Assembly (NCBI RefSeq): GCF_016765615.1
Contig: NZ_JAESWA010000012.1
Span: forward strand, 1-61,267
Reading direction: 5' to 3'
Source of the DNA: Clostridium paridis
Lineage (GTDB): Bacteria; Bacillota; Clostridia; Clostridiales; Clostridiaceae
DNA: 61,267 bases
Below the pieces are notes generated by a model. It saw only the letters and a program-made list of their open reading frames with translations, made no database searches and was not told the DNA's origin. Position numbers and translations under genes: made by a program. Position 1 is the first letter of the stretch, and every line of letters starts with the position of its first letter. Positions 30,101 to 39,080 of the stretch are shown here, piece by piece.

Positions 30101-30692
30101 CAAAAAACTCTATTCTATAAGGTGTCCCGTACTGAATTGGGAACACATCTAATATTCCACCTCTTAAAGAAAACTGTCCTTTTCCTTCAACTATTTCTAC
30201 AGCTTCATAACCACTTTCAACTAGTAATGTTGTAAGTTCTTTTAAATCATATTCATCTGAAGTTTTTAATTTTATAAAATGACTTTCATAGAGTTCCTTT
30301 GGTGTATATAAGGCTGCCAAATTTTCTATAGATGTTATTACTATTTTTTTCTTATCATTTAACATTTCCTTAAATACTTTAAGTCTTTCCCATCTTAAAT
30401 CCCCAGAAATAGCATCAATATTATAGAAAACCACTTCTTTTGCAGGCAAATAAAACACATTCATATGAAATAAGGAAAGATCCTCATAGAGATTTTTTGC
30501 CTCCATATCTGAATGCGTTACAACGAGAATAGATTTATGGTAATTTTCATATACACCATTTATAAAATAGCTTTTACCAGAGTCTCCTAAACCATATACT
30601 CCTATTGGAGTAGTATTTGAATCTAAGTTTTTAATAACTTCTTTAAATTTGTCAGAAGATTCTAGAGGCTCCATTATACCTCTTAACCTCAT
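27192..30692 (-). CDS. mfd: transcription-repair coupling factor
   Basis: 1166 aa from the ATG at 30692; a GTG 12 bases upstream and an ATG 27 bases downstream are alternatives. It removes stalled RNA polymerase and recruits UvrA. Domains: N-terminal UvrB homology (about 25-340), RNAP-interacting domain (about 495-560: GDYVVHVNHGIGVYKGI), a RecG-like motor (about 600-950) with Walker A GDVGYGKTEVAIRAA, DEEQRFG, SATPIPRTLHMSLTG, and QLYQLRGRVGRS, and a C-terminal TRCF domain. It starts 12 bases downstream of pth, so it is translated from the same transcript, as in Bacillus (spoVC-fin-mfd, here without a fin-like gene between). Confidence 0.97.
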   Translation of the reverse strand: MRLRGIMEPLESSDKFKEVIKNLDSNTTPIGVYGLGDSGKSYFINGVYENYHKSILVVTHSDMEAKNLYEDLSLFHMNVFYLPAKEVVFYNIDAISGDLRWERLKVFKEMLNDKKKIVITSIENLAALYTPKELYESHFIKLKTSDEYDLKELTTLLVESGYEAVEIVEGKGQFSLRGGILDVFPIQYGTPYRIEFFGDEIESIRSFNLETQRSITKVEEIEIFPAKEVVLDKEALERSIRNIESEFNEVKDKRKKEKEVCEKLDSIVRNNIELLKETWTFETIESYMPFLYENPWSLFQYTNNYLVVMDDTQRCKGRLESLYFEFGENYTSFLSRGDILPSQGKLLIDEDILYNALEDKELITIDALAKGRDYLKPLAINNFTQLTLHDYQGQLDFLIEDIKDKKQKGFKTLILSGTRSRGERLVDTLRDRGIESSYRDDIKDVQFGEVVITFGNLLKGFEYPELRLCVISDKEVFGEAKRKISRKPSKQKGVGKIKSFGELKPGDYVVHVNHGIGVYKGIKQIEVSGHTRDYLDILYDKGDKLYVPVDQLDMIQKYIGSEGKSPKINKLGGSEWQKAKAKVRNSINDIAEELVKLYAARATLRGHSYSKDTQWQRQFEDEFPFEETPDQLTSLEEIKNDMESDKPMDRLLCGDVGYGKTEVAIRAAFKAVMDGKQVAFLVPTTILAEQHYTNMRKRFSDFPIKIDMISRFRTAKKQKETLKSLKEGNVDILIGTHRLVSKDISFKDLGLLIVDEEQRFGVTQKEKIKNLKKNVDVLTLSATPIPRTLHMSLTGVRDISVIETPPEERYPIQTYVVEHNDQLVRDAILRELNRGGQAFFVYNRVEDIEKMAKYLMDLIPEAKVTIAHGQMTERELEKEMMAFMNKEYDILLCTTIIETGIDIPNVNTMIVYDSDKMGLSQLYQLRGRVGRSNRIAYAYFVYKKDKILTEVAEKRLKALKDFTELGSGFKIAMRDLEIRGAGNMMGSAQHGHMASVGYDLYCRMLEDTIKLIKGEIDQEPIETTVDIKVDAFISENYIEDEIQKIEIYKKIAAIENQEDYDDIKEELNDRYSKIPAEIFNLMDIAYIKSKAKILGVEEVKEKDNKVLFIFQGRDRVKLDIYKALLDSYKNKIYINLGEKPTFAYKISEGKKETLLEEIKELLNKVV

Positions 30693-30716
30693 ATGATACA
30701 CCACCGTTCAAAACTT

Positions 30717-31280
30717 CTATAGTGAAAAGCTATTATACTTATTCATAGCTTCAACTTCTCCGTTTTTAATAATTTCTTCTGCTGAATCTCCAGCTGCACT
30801 TATAACTTTTTTTAACATTTCTTGTTCCTCTTTAGAAAATTTACCTAAGACATGAGAAACTAAATCACCTTTGGGTTGTCCTACCCCCACCTTAATTCTT
30901 GGGAAAACATCACTGCTTAAATTTGCTATAATACTTTTAATTCCATTATGCCCACCAGCACTTCCTTTTCCTCTTATTCTTAGCCTTCCAACAGCCAAAC
31001 TAATGTCGTCATATATTACTATAATCTGTTCCCCGGAAATTTTATAAAAGTTTATTACCTCTCTTATACTCTCCCCGCTAAGATTCATATATGTAGTTGG
31101 CTTAAGTAAAATAACTTTTTCACCCGCTATATTACCTTCTCCATATTCTGCTTTAAACTTTTTCTTGTTAATATTAATATTGTTTTTTTCTGCTAAGTGA
31201 TCTATAACATCAAACCCTATATTATGTCTTGTTCCTTTATACTCACTTCCGGGATTTCCAAGCCCCACAATTAAATACAT
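30717..31280 (-). CDS. pth: peptidyl-tRNA hydrolase
   Basis: 187 aa, standard Pth size. It cleaves peptidyl-tRNAs released by drop-off. Motifs: MYLIVGLGNPGSEYKGTRHN with the catalytic His at the end of this stretch, KPTTYMNLSGES, VIYDDISLAVGRLRIR with the catalytic Asp, and GSAGGHNGIKSI. ATG after GGAGGG. Heads a pth-mfd unit. Also called spoVC in Bacillus. Confidence 0.97.
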   Translation of the reverse strand: MYLIVGLGNPGSEYKGTRHNIGFDVIDHLAEKNNININKKKFKAEYGEGNIAGEKVILLKPTTYMNLSGESIREVINFYKISGEQIIVIYDDISLAVGRLRIRGKGSAGGHNGIKSIIANLSSDVFPRIKVGVGQPKGDLVSHVLGKFSKEEQEMLKKVISAAGDSAEEIIKNGEVEAMNKYNSFSL

Positions 31281-31454
31281 AGTTTCCCTCCAGACTACTC
31301 ATGCTATGCAATTATAAACTTTCAATGATATATATAATACATTAATAATGTTTCATTATGATGTCAAAACATAAAAAATTGTTTCATAATTACATAGTTA
31401 ATTATATCACTGAAATTATGATATTAATCTCAATGATCTTCTTTATTTATATCT

Positions 31455-32621
31455 TTAAATAGTTAAATTTATATTTACTAGCTGTCCGCTTCTTAAAATC
31501 TTACAGCTTATATTATCTCCAACATTATATTTTTTAATAATCTTATCTAAATCTTCAATAGTATTTATTTTTTCTCCGCCTACTTCTTTAATTATGTCAG
31601 TTGGTCCTATACCTGCTTTTGCAATGTTACTATCTTGTATGACACTTTCTACATAAACTCCGTCGTAAGTTTTTCCATCTTCAGATTTTATACTTCCACC
31701 AATAAACCCCAACTTTATCTTTTCCGCATTTCCTGTATCTATTATTGCCTCTATTATTGAAACTAACTCACTTCCCCCGACTACAACAGATAAATGATTC
31801 TCCCCATGCTCCTTTTGGAATTCCAATGAACTAATTCCTATTACTTCACCATCCAAATTACATAATGGTCCACCATTATTATCCTTAGTTATTATTGTAC
31901 TACTCTGAATGGAATTAAATGTTTTCTCAGTTTCCACATCATGATTTATTGTTATTTCAATTCTATTAGATGTTACTACTCCAAAACTAGCAAACCCTAC
32001 TTCCCCGGTACCTAGAGGGTGGCCAATTGAAACAACACGATCTCCCACAACTGTTTTGTCATCTTTATCTAGTTCACAAGCAGTATATCCTGTTCCTTCA
32101 ATCTTTATAATTGCAATGTCTAAAGGTTCATATTCCCCTATAAGCTTACCTTGCATTGGTTTGGTTCCAGGTGAAGAAAGCCCAACATATATACTCTTCA
32201 AATCTTTAATAGAGCTAAAACTAGTTGCTATATATCCTCGAGAATCTATAATCACGCCTGTTGTTCTATCTGTAAATGACTTATTTGTATTCAAATTCTC
32301 CTTATTGTCACTTATAGTAACTAATGATACAGAGGTTTTCTTTATTACTTTCGAAAGATAAATATTATTCAAAACATTTTCATAAGACACATAATCATTT
32401 TCAGAAATAGTGTTCAATCCTAATTCTTTTATCTTCTTATTTATAATAATCTGAGATGTTATTATACCTGTAATTACTGACAATAAAATGAGAAAAGTCC
32501 CCAGTGCGAATACCTTTAGAAAAATCTTACGTTTGTTCTTTTTTACACTTATAGATACTTTTCCTTGTTCATTTTTTTCACTTACATCAATATCATCTTT
32601 TTTTTCATTATTATTTAGCAT
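31455..32621 (-). CDS. membrane-anchored HtrA-like PDZ protein lacking catalytic His and Ser
   Basis: 388 aa. Cytoplasmic basic N-terminus, one membrane anchor (about 33-60), an S1C/HtrA-type trypsin fold (about 90-290) and a PDZ domain (about 300-388; VQDSNIAKAGIGPTDIIKEV). The fold is recognisable (TTGVIIDSRGYIATSF, EPLDIAIIKIEG, SIGHPLGTGEVGFASFGVV, NNGGPLCNLDGEVIGI). Against the usual TNNHV and GNSGGP, this protein has TSFSS (Ser136 in place of His) and DNNGGP (Asn249 in place of the nucleophile Ser); Asp168 is kept. It should not be an active serine protease of the normal kind and may be a binding or sensing protein. It begins 14 bases after the histidine kinase stop and is the third gene of the two-component operon. 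Confidence 0.88.
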   Translation of the reverse strand: MLNNNEKKDDIDVSEKNEQGKVSISVKKNKRKIFLKVFALGTFLILLSVITGIITSQIIINKKIKELGLNTISENDYVSYENVLNNIYLSKVIKKTSVSLVTISDNKENLNTNKSFTDRTTGVIIDSRGYIATSFSSIKDLKSIYVGLSSPGTKPMQGKLIGEYEPLDIAIIKIEGTGYTACELDKDDKTVVGDRVVSIGHPLGTGEVGFASFGVVTSNRIEITINHDVETEKTFNSIQSSTIITKDNNGGPLCNLDGEVIGISSLEFQKEHGENHLSVVVGGSELVSIIEAIIDTGNAEKIKLGFIGGSIKSEDGKTYDGVYVESVIQDSNIAKAGIGPTDIIKEVGGEKINTIEDLDKIIKKYNVGDNISCKILRSGQLVNINLTI

Positions 32622-32635
32622 ATAATACCCTCACT

Positions 32636-34057
32636 TTAGGTAGCTCTGGACAAAGTAAAAGTAAAAATTACTCCTTTTCCATCTTCACTATTTTGAACCC
32701 ATATATCATTACCATGCTGAGTAATTATTTGTCTTACTATAGGAAGACCCAGCCCCGTACTAAGTTTATTAGTTCTTGATTTATCAGCCTTATAGAATCT
32801 TTGCCAAATATTGTTCAAGTCTTCTTTAGAAATAGTTGGGCCATCATTATATATACTTATGTATATCTTATTCAACTTAACCTTAGTATATATTTTAATA
32901 TTTCCCCCTGAATATGAATATTTAATAGCATTATCAACTATATTAGTTACTACTTGAATTAATCTATCCCTATCTGCTAATGCAAAAATGCGTTTTTCTT
33001 CAAAAACCACATCTACCTTTAACTTTTTATCTAATGCTTTATTTTCCAAATTCATAACCACTCTTGTAATTAAACTATTCACTTCTACTTCACTTATCTC
33101 TAATTCTACCTTTCCTTCTTCCATAGCTGACATATCTAATAGTTTATTTATTAACCTTGTTAATCTCTGAATTTCGTCATATACAATTTTTAAATAATGA
33201 TTTTCTTTATCTTTAGTAATAACTCCATCTAGTATTCCTGCTATAAATCCTTTTATTGAGGTAATTGGAGATCTTAACTCATGAGAAACGTTTGAGATAA
33301 ACTCTCTTCTATTGTTATCAACCTTCTCTAAAGAATCTGCCATTATATTAAATGACTCTCCCAATTCTCCTATCTCATCATTTGATCTAATTATTACCCT
33401 TTGACCAACTTCTCCCTTAGCTATTCTCTTTGAAACTGCATTTATTTCTGCTAAAGGTCTGATTAGAATGTTTTGAGCAAGCAAATAAATCACTACTACA
33501 GATGATGCAATAGCAATAACAGCTGAGAACCATATAACAAGGTACACCTTGTTAAGAGGCGTTCGTATTTGTTCAAGTGGAGTTACCATTACAATAAATC
33601 CATAAAAATTCCCTTTGCTAATTATCGGTTTATAATATACATATTCTGAGGAATCAGAAAATTTCTTTTCTGGATCTTTTATCTCAACTGCTTTACCTGC
33701 TTTAAGTTGATCCATTTTTTCTACTTGAAGCTTTGTATATTTTAGAGATTCATATCTTTGATCAGACACAGCATATACATATCCCATATTATCAGCTAAA
33801 AGTATATCAATAGAGAGGCTTCCGCTAACATAATTCATTACATTATTTAATGAATCTAATGAATTCTGCTTATTTGATAAGTAATCAATTGAAGTTGACG
33901 ATATTAACTGGGCCTGATTGTCTAAAAGGTTTTTTCTTCTATCAAAAAAATATCCCTCAAACCAAAATGAAAGGCTAGCTGCAATTATAATGAACGATAA
34001 TGCAACTATACCTGTTACTGCAATAAGCAATTTTGAAACTAAGCTCTCTCTTTTCAT
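32636..34057 (-). CDS. sensor histidine kinase (OmpR-partner type)
   Basis: 473 aa. Two membrane segments (about 8-30 and 172-195) enclose an extracytoplasmic sensor domain of ~140 residues, probably PAS/dCache-like. Then a HAMP linker (about 195-245), a HisKA dimerisation domain with phospho-acceptor His in FISNVSHELRSPITSIKG (about 254-271), and a HATPase domain (N box VTNIVDNAIKYS, G boxes NDGPTISKEDLNNIW and TGLGLPIVRQI). Class I kinase of the PhoR/WalK type. It starts 3 bases after the response regulator stop, so they are a cognate pair. The signal is unknown; the anchored HtrA-like protein encoded next is a candidate accessory. Confidence 0.93.
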   Translation of the reverse strand: MKRESLVSKLLIAVTGIVALSFIIIAASLSFWFEGYFFDRRKNLLDNQAQLISSTSIDYLSNKQNSLDSLNNVMNYVSGSLSIDILLADNMGYVYAVSDQRYESLKYTKLQVEKMDQLKAGKAVEIKDPEKKFSDSSEYVYYKPIISKGNFYGFIVMVTPLEQIRTPLNKVYLVIWFSAVIAIASSVVVIYLLAQNILIRPLAEINAVSKRIAKGEVGQRVIIRSNDEIGELGESFNIMADSLEKVDNNRREFISNVSHELRSPITSIKGFIAGILDGVITKDKENHYLKIVYDEIQRLTRLINKLLDMSAMEEGKVELEISEVEVNSLITRVVMNLENKALDKKLKVDVVFEEKRIFALADRDRLIQVVTNIVDNAIKYSYSGGNIKIYTKVKLNKIYISIYNDGPTISKEDLNNIWQRFYKADKSRTNKLSTGLGLPIVRQIITQHGNDIWVQNSEDGKGVIFTFTLSRAT

Positions 34058-34060
34058 TTG

Positions 34061-34747
34061 CTATTTCACCTCGAATTTATAACCTACCCCCCAAACAGTC
34101 TCAATTTGCCAAGTGCTACCCTCAGGAAGTTTCTCTCTTAATCTTTTCACATGCACATCTACAGTTCTAGAGTCTCCTGGATAATCATATCCCCAAACCT
34201 CACATAAAAGTTGTTCTCTTGTAAACACTTTATTTTTATTTGATGCTAAGTAGTATAATAACTCAAATTCTTTTGGTGGCATTTTTATTTCAGTCCCTTT
34301 ATATACTACATTATAAGAGTTCGCATCCACACTTAAATCTGAATAGCTTATTACTTCTTTATTTGAAGGATCTGAGGTGTATCTTCTAAGTACTGCCTTT
34401 ACTCTAGCTAAAAGTTCTTTAGGCTCAAAAGGTTTTACTATATAGTCATCTGCTCCTAATTCCAAAGCAAGTACTTTGTCAAAAGTATCTCCCTTTGCAG
34501 TTAGCATAATAACTGGTGTTTCCCCTTCTTTTCTGATCCATTTAAGCACATCTATTCCATCTATGTTAGGAAGCATTATATCCAATAAAACCAAGTCTGG
34601 CTTATATTCTACAAAAGCTTCCTGTACATCCTTCCCATTATATACAACCTTACTATCATAATTGGCACTATTTAAATACATCTTAATTAACTCACAAATG
34701 TTTTCATCATCATCCACTACTAATATTTTACCGATTGTTCCTTCCAT
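34061..34747 (-). CDS. OmpR-family response regulator
   Basis: 228 aa from the ATG at 34747, which has AAAGGAGTGGAG upstream; an in-frame ATG 21 bases earlier overlaps that site. Receiver domain (about 7-118) has the acidic pocket DDDEN, phospho-acceptor Asp in LVLLDIMLPNIDG, Thr in MLTAKG, and Lys in YIVKPFEP. The C-terminal winged helix (about 135-228) has LLYYLASNKNKVFTRE and DSRTVDVHVKRLREKL. First gene of the regulator-kinase-HtrA-like operon, 209 bases after prs. Confidence 0.95.
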   Translation of the reverse strand: MEGTIGKILVVDDDENICELIKMYLNSANYDSKVVYNGKDVQEAFVEYKPDLVLLDIMLPNIDGIDVLKWIRKEGETPVIMLTAKGDTFDKVLALELGADDYIVKPFEPKELLARVKAVLRRYTSDPSNKEVISYSDLSVDANSYNVVYKGTEIKMPPKEFELLYYLASNKNKVFTREQLLCEVWGYDYPGDSRTVDVHVKRLREKLPEGSTWQIETVWGVGYKFEVK

Positions 34748-34976
34748 TCTTATCTCCACTCCTTTCATATAAATAATTTACCACAAGTTTACATAATAAA
34801 ATATAGTTTTTATGATATTGTATCTTTTTTTTAACTTATGTAAAGATACCAAATAATATGTAATGGAAAAAGGACGGCAAATAACGCCATCCTCTTTTAA
34901 TATAAGTAACTTTCAATTTTAATTTCAATACGTAATTTAAAATTCTTGCTTATTAATACTATAAAGCTTATATGTA

Positions 34977-35936
34977 TTAAACATCAAATAATTTACTTAA
35001 TGGTTCCTCATCGTAGATCCTCTTAATTGCTTCTGCAAATAAAGGTGCTACCGAAATAGACTTAAACTTACCTAAATCATTTCTTTCTGGTAGTGCAATG
35101 GTATCTAACATAACTAATTCTTCTATTGCACTTGCATTAATTCTATCAAACGCAGGGCCAGATAAAACACCATGTGTACAGCATGCATATACATTAGTTG
35201 CTCCTAAATCTTTTAAAGCATTTGCTGCATTAGCAATTGTTCCTGCAGTGTCAATCATATCATCGATAAGTATGCATGCCTTACCTTTAACTTCTCCAAT
35301 GATATTCATTATTTCAGATACATTGGCTTTTGGTCTTCTCTTATCAATTATAGCAATTGGTGCATGTAACTTATCAGCAAACTTTCTAGCTCTTGTAACA
35401 CTTCCTAAATCTGGAGATACTACTACAACATCTTCTCTATCTTCAAATCCTTTTTCAACAAAGTATCTAGCTAGTATAGGTGATCCTAATAAATGATCTA
35501 CTGGTATATCAAAATATCCTTGTATTTGAGCGGCATGTAAATCCATTGTTAAAACTCTATCTGCTCCTGCAGTTGTTAATATATCAGCAACTAGTTTTGC
35601 AGTAATTGGGTCTCTAGATTTTGCCTTTCTATCTTGTCTTGCATAACCATAGTATGGAATAACAGCTGTTATTCTTCCTGCTGATGCTCTTTTAAGTGCA
35701 TCAATCATAATTAGCAATTCCATAAGATTGTTATTAACTGGTGAATTAGTTGATTGAACTACAAACACCTCTTGTCCTCTAACAGTCTCATTAATATCTA
35801 CGCATATTTCTCCATCGCTGAAGGTTCCTACCTTCGCATTACCCACTGGCACCCCTAATATATCAGCTATGTCTTTTGCAAGTTTTGGATGTGAATTTCC
35901 AGTGAAAATTTTAATATTTCTTCCATGGGTAATCAT
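34977..35936 (-). CDS. prs: ribose-phosphate pyrophosphokinase
   Basis: 319 aa, normal length. It makes PRPP from ribose 5-phosphate and ATP, the precursor for purines, pyrimidines, His and Trp. Motifs: [16 protein letters not shown] at the N-terminus, [36 protein letters not shown], and the PRPP loop [21 protein letters not shown] after AAGGAGG. It follows glmU as in Bacillus (gcaD-prs). Confidence 0.97.
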   Translation of the reverse strand: MITHGRNIKIFTGNSHPKLAKDIADILGVPVGNAKVGTFSDGEICVDINETVRGQEVFVVQSTNSPVNNNLMELLIMIDALKRASAGRITAVIPYYGYARQDRKAKSRDPITAKLVADILTTAGADRVLTMDLHAAQIQGYFDIPVDHLLGSPILARYFVEKGFEDREDVVVVSPDLGSVTRARKFADKLHAPIAIIDKRRPKANVSEIMNIIGEVKGKACILIDDMIDTAGTIANAANALKDLGATNVYACCTHGVLSGPAFDRINASAIEELVMLDTIALPERNDLGKFKSISVAPLFAEAIKRIYDEEPLSKLFDV

Positions 35937-35954
35937 TCCTTAGAATACCTCCTT

Positions 35955-35990
35955 AATATATTTTAAAAAGTGAATATATTTTAAAAAGTG
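35955..35990. repeat. exact tandem duplication of 18 bases
   Basis: AATATATTTTAAAAAGTG occurs twice head to tail (35955-35972, 35973-35990) in the glmU-prs gap, just upstream of the prs ribosome binding site. Probably a slippage or short duplication. Confidence 0.95.
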
Positions 35991-36004
35991 CCTTTGTAAA
36001 ATTG

Positions 36005-37372
36005 TTATTTTTTAAGCGCTTTTTTATTAACCCATCCCTCAATGTTTGTTTGTTTTGCTCTTGCAATAGCAAGACTACCTTCTGGGACTTCTTTTGTTAT
36101 AGTTGAACCTGCAGCAATATAAGTATTGTCCTTAACTTCTACAGGAGAAACCAAATTCGTATTGCATCCTATAAATGAATTATTTCCTATTTTAGTTTTA
36201 TGCTTATTCTTACCATCATAATTTACAACAACTGTTCCACAACCAAAATTACAACTTTCTCCTACTTCTGCATCACCAATGTAGGTTAAATGTGATACTT
36301 TAGTGTTATTTCCAATAGTTGATTTTTTTATTTCAACAAAGTCACCAATTCTAACTTTTTCGCCAATTACTGATTCTGGTCTTATATATGCAAATGGACC
36401 TACAGTAGTATTTCCACCAACTTTACTATCTAAAATAACTGAACTTTGAATTTCTACATTATCTCCAATTTTAGAATTACTAATTCTCGAATTAGGATAT
36501 AACATACAATCAGTTCCTATTTCAGTGTTTCCTTCTATAACATTACCTGGATAAATAATTGTATCTTGACCTATAGTTACATCAATTCCAATGTAAGTTG
36601 ATCTAGGATCAATAATAGTTACCCCGTTTTCTAAATGCTTGTTATTTATTCTTTCTTTCATTATCTCTTCTGCTTTAGCTAATTCAACTCTTGAATTAAC
36701 CCCTAAGGTTTCTTCAAATTCTGTAACTAATGCACCTACTTTTTCTTGTTGGTTTTTTAGTATTCCTATAACATCAGTTAAATAATACTCCCCTTGTGCA
36801 TTATTATTTGATAGCTTATCTAAAGCATCTACTAGTGATTTTATATTAAAACAGTACATTCCTGCGTTTATTTCTTTTGTTTCTAATTCACTTACATTAC
36901 AGTCTTTATGTTCTACAATTTTCTCGACACTATCCCCACTTCTAATTATTCTTCCATATCCATTTGGATTGTCAATTATAGACGTTAATAATGTTGCTGA
37001 ATTTCCTTCTGTTATATGTTTCTTTATTAAACTTTCTACAGTTTCACTTTTTACTAATGGTGCATCTCCAGTAAATATGGCAACCACACCATCTTTATCC
37101 TTCAAGAACTCTTTGGCACATATTATTGCATGACCTGTTCCTAATTGTTCTGACTGTATAGAATAACTCACTTTCTTTTCTTGAGTCATTTCTTGAACAA
37201 GTTCTGCACCTTTTCCAATTATAACATTAACATCTTGTATTTTAGCCATTCTCATAGTGTCTATTACATGATTAACCATTTCCTTACCACAAACTTTATG
37301 CAATACCTTCGGTAAGTTTGATTTTATTCTCTTTCCTTGCCCCGCTGCTAGGATTAAAGCACAACTATACAT
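36005..37372 (-). CDS. glmU: bifunctional GlmU (UDP-GlcNAc pyrophosphorylase / GlcN-1-P acetyltransferase)
   Basis: 455 aa from the ATG at 37372, preceded by AGAGGTG; an earlier in-frame start would add a non-typical tail. Two-step synthesis of UDP-GlcNAc for the cell wall. N-terminal nucleotidyltransferase (about 1-230: [37 protein letters not shown]) and C-terminal left-handed beta helix of hexapeptide repeats (about 250-455) with [29 protein letters not shown], and [12 protein letters not shown]. Order spoVG-glmU-prs is as in Bacillus. Confidence 0.97.
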   Translation of the reverse strand: MYSCALILAAGQGKRIKSNLPKVLHKVCGKEMVNHVIDTMRMAKIQDVNVIIGKGAELVQEMTQEKKVSYSIQSEQLGTGHAIICAKEFLKDKDGVVAIFTGDAPLVKSETVESLIKKHITEGNSATLLTSIIDNPNGYGRIIRSGDSVEKIVEHKDCNVSELETKEINAGMYCFNIKSLVDALDKLSNNNAQGEYYLTDVIGILKNQQEKVGALVTEFEETLGVNSRVELAKAEEIMKERINNKHLENGVTIIDPRSTYIGIDVTIGQDTIIYPGNVIEGNTEIGTDCMLYPNSRISNSKIGDNVEIQSSVILDSKVGGNTTVGPFAYIRPESVIGEKVRIGDFVEIKKSTIGNNTKVSHLTYIGDAEVGESCNFGCGTVVVNYDGKNKHKTKIGNNSFIGCNTNLVSPVEVKDNTYIAAGSTITKEVPEGSLAIARAKQTNIEGWVNKKALKK

Positions 37373-37632
37373 TAATACACCTCTATGTTCTTTCACTTAA
37401 TTTTAAGTTAAATTATGATATTTTTTAACGTACCTATTATATTATAGGTTATTAAATCTACTATTTCAACATAATCTAACGAAATCTTCATATCCCTAAT
37501 TTTCTGAATTTTACAGCAAATTCTATAATATAGATATCCCTTTAAACATTGTTGTCTATTATATTTATTAAATTATAATTTAGTGTAACTTTGTGTGATT
37601 TTATAGTTTACCATTCTTTCTCTCCTAAAGTA

Positions 37633-37659
37633 AAAAAAGGAAGCTCAGCTTCCTTTTTT
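37633..37659. terminator. spoVG terminator
   Basis: 12-bp perfect stem AAAAAAGGAAGC / GCTTCCTTTTTT with a 3-base loop, directly downstream of spoVG on the minus strand. Symmetric, so it could act in both directions. Confidence 0.9.
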
Positions 37660-37667
37660 ATACATGA

Positions 37668-37952
37668 TTATTCCTCTACAGATTCTTCATCTTCTTCTAC
37701 TTTGGCTTTTTCATATTCGTCCAAAATAGCATTTTGAATCTTTTCTCTAGTCTCTGTATTTATTGGATGCGCTATATCTTTAAACTCACCATCAGGGGTT
37801 TTTCTACTTGGCATTGCAATAAATAGACCATTTTGTCCTTCAATAACTTTAATGTCATGTACAACAAACTCGTTATCGAAAGTAACAGAAACTATAGCCT
37901 TCATCTTTCCTTCAGCAGCTATTTTTCTTATTCTTACGTCTGTGATTTGCAT
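37668..37952 (-). CDS. spoVG: septation protein / regulator SpoVG
   Basis: 94 aa. Small nucleic-acid-binding protein that affects asymmetric septation and virulence or capsule genes in relatives. [40 protein letters not shown], and [12 protein letters not shown] are the family pattern. The C-terminus ends in an acidic tail ([10 protein letters not shown]). ATG after GGAGGTG. A very good sigma H promoter is placed 35 bases upstream. Confidence 0.96.
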   Translation of the reverse strand: MQITDVRIRKIAAEGKMKAIVSVTFDNEFVVHDIKVIEGQNGLFIAMPSRKTPDGEFKDIAHPINTETREKIQNAILDEYEKAKVEEDEESVEE

Positions 37953-37986
37953 TTCACTACACCTCCAGTTGTTTATTGTAGTTTAT

Positions 37987-38011
37987 ATTCTATAAAAGTT
38001 ACTAAAATCCT
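37987..38011 (-). promoter_or_regulatory. sigma H promoter of spoVG
   Basis: Minus strand AGGATTT (38005-38011), 14-base spacer, GAAT (37987-37990). This is the same -35, spacing and -10 as I recall for the Bacillus subtilis spoVG sigma H promoter. It places spoVG under early stationary-phase control. Confidence 0.82.
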
Positions 38012-38036
38012 TTTTTTTGTTGAAATTTTTAGAATA

Positions 38037-38855
38037 TTAAATTAATAATTTTGATGGCTTTAAGTCAACCACTCCATTTTTATCTACATTTTTTAACTCT
38101 ATTATAGAAACATAATCATCAATTAGCTTCTTTTCTGCTCCAATATGATCCACTAAAACCCCTATTCCAACTAATTCTGAATCAAATTCATTTAGTAAAT
38201 CTTGTATACCCTTTGCAGTTCCTCCACCTTTTAAGAAATCATCAATAAATATGCATCTACTTCCTGTTTTTAAAGATTTTTTTGAAAGAGACATTTGTTG
38301 AATCTTTCCGCTACTACCAGAAACGTAGTTTATTGTTACTGTAGGTCCTTCAGTAACTTTATTATTGTCTCTTCTTGCAATCACTAACTCTGTTCCTAGA
38401 TTTTTTGCAACTTCATAAGCTAATGGTATTCCTTTAGTTTCAACTGTAACTACATAGTCAGCTTTTTGATTTCCAAGTGCTTTTGCTAAAATAACCCCCG
38501 CCTTGCTTATTATTTGTGGATTATACATCAAATCTGTCATGTAAATAAAATTACCTGGTACGATTCTTGATGGTTCCTTTAAGAGTTCGCATAATCTTTC
38601 TCCAAATTGCTCCCTACTCTCGTCACTAATTCCATTTATGAATTTTATCCCTCCTGCTGCACCAGAAATAGTCTCCACTCTTCCCATTCCTAGCTTTTCC
38701 AGAACTTCTCTTACTATTACTATATCTTCACTAACTGTTGATTTTGCCGCATTCAATAAATCCGAAAAATTATTTAATCCTATTATTTTATTTGGATTCT
38801 CCATTAATAGTTTTGTAATGGCTACAACTCTGCTATTTCTACTTAACTTTTCCAC
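38037..38855 (-). CDS. purR: pur operon repressor / purine regulator
   Basis: 272 aa from the GTG at 38855, chosen for the GTAGGTGAT just upstream and because relatives begin MEK(F/L)SRN; a GTG three codons earlier is the alternative. N-terminal winged helix (about 1-72: SRNSRVVAITKLL, LLNAAKSTVSEDIV) and a C-terminal phosphoribosyltransferase fold (about 75-272) with PRPP motif CIFIDDFLKGGGTAKG. In Bacillus, PRPP relieves its repression of purine genes. Just upstream of spoVG in the same transcription direction; head-to-head with murC. Confidence 0.94.
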   Translation of the reverse strand: MEKLSRNSRVVAITKLLMENPNKIIGLNNFSDLLNAAKSTVSEDIVIVREVLEKLGMGRVETISGAAGGIKFINGISDESREQFGERLCELLKEPSRIVPGNFIYMTDLMYNPQIISKAGVILAKALGNQKADYVVTVETKGIPLAYEVAKNLGTELVIARRDNNKVTEGPTVTINYVSGSSGKIQQMSLSKKSLKTGSRCIFIDDFLKGGGTAKGIQDLLNEFDSELVGIGVLVDHIGAEKKLIDDYVSIIELKNVDKNGVVDLKPSKLLI

Positions 38856-39080
38856 AAACATCACCTACATTTTTATCATATTTAACGAATTTTCTATATA
38901 AAAAACTATCTTAATATTCATATTTTATTCTATATTATAGCCATAATCAATATTATTTAAACAATTAGCAAGTATTTTATAATATTTTTCTTCCAATTGT
39001 TAATTCTTCTATAAAAAGTGTGTTCAATTTCATAAAATTGTATATAATTATAAATGAATTAACTTAAGGAGTTGATAAAA

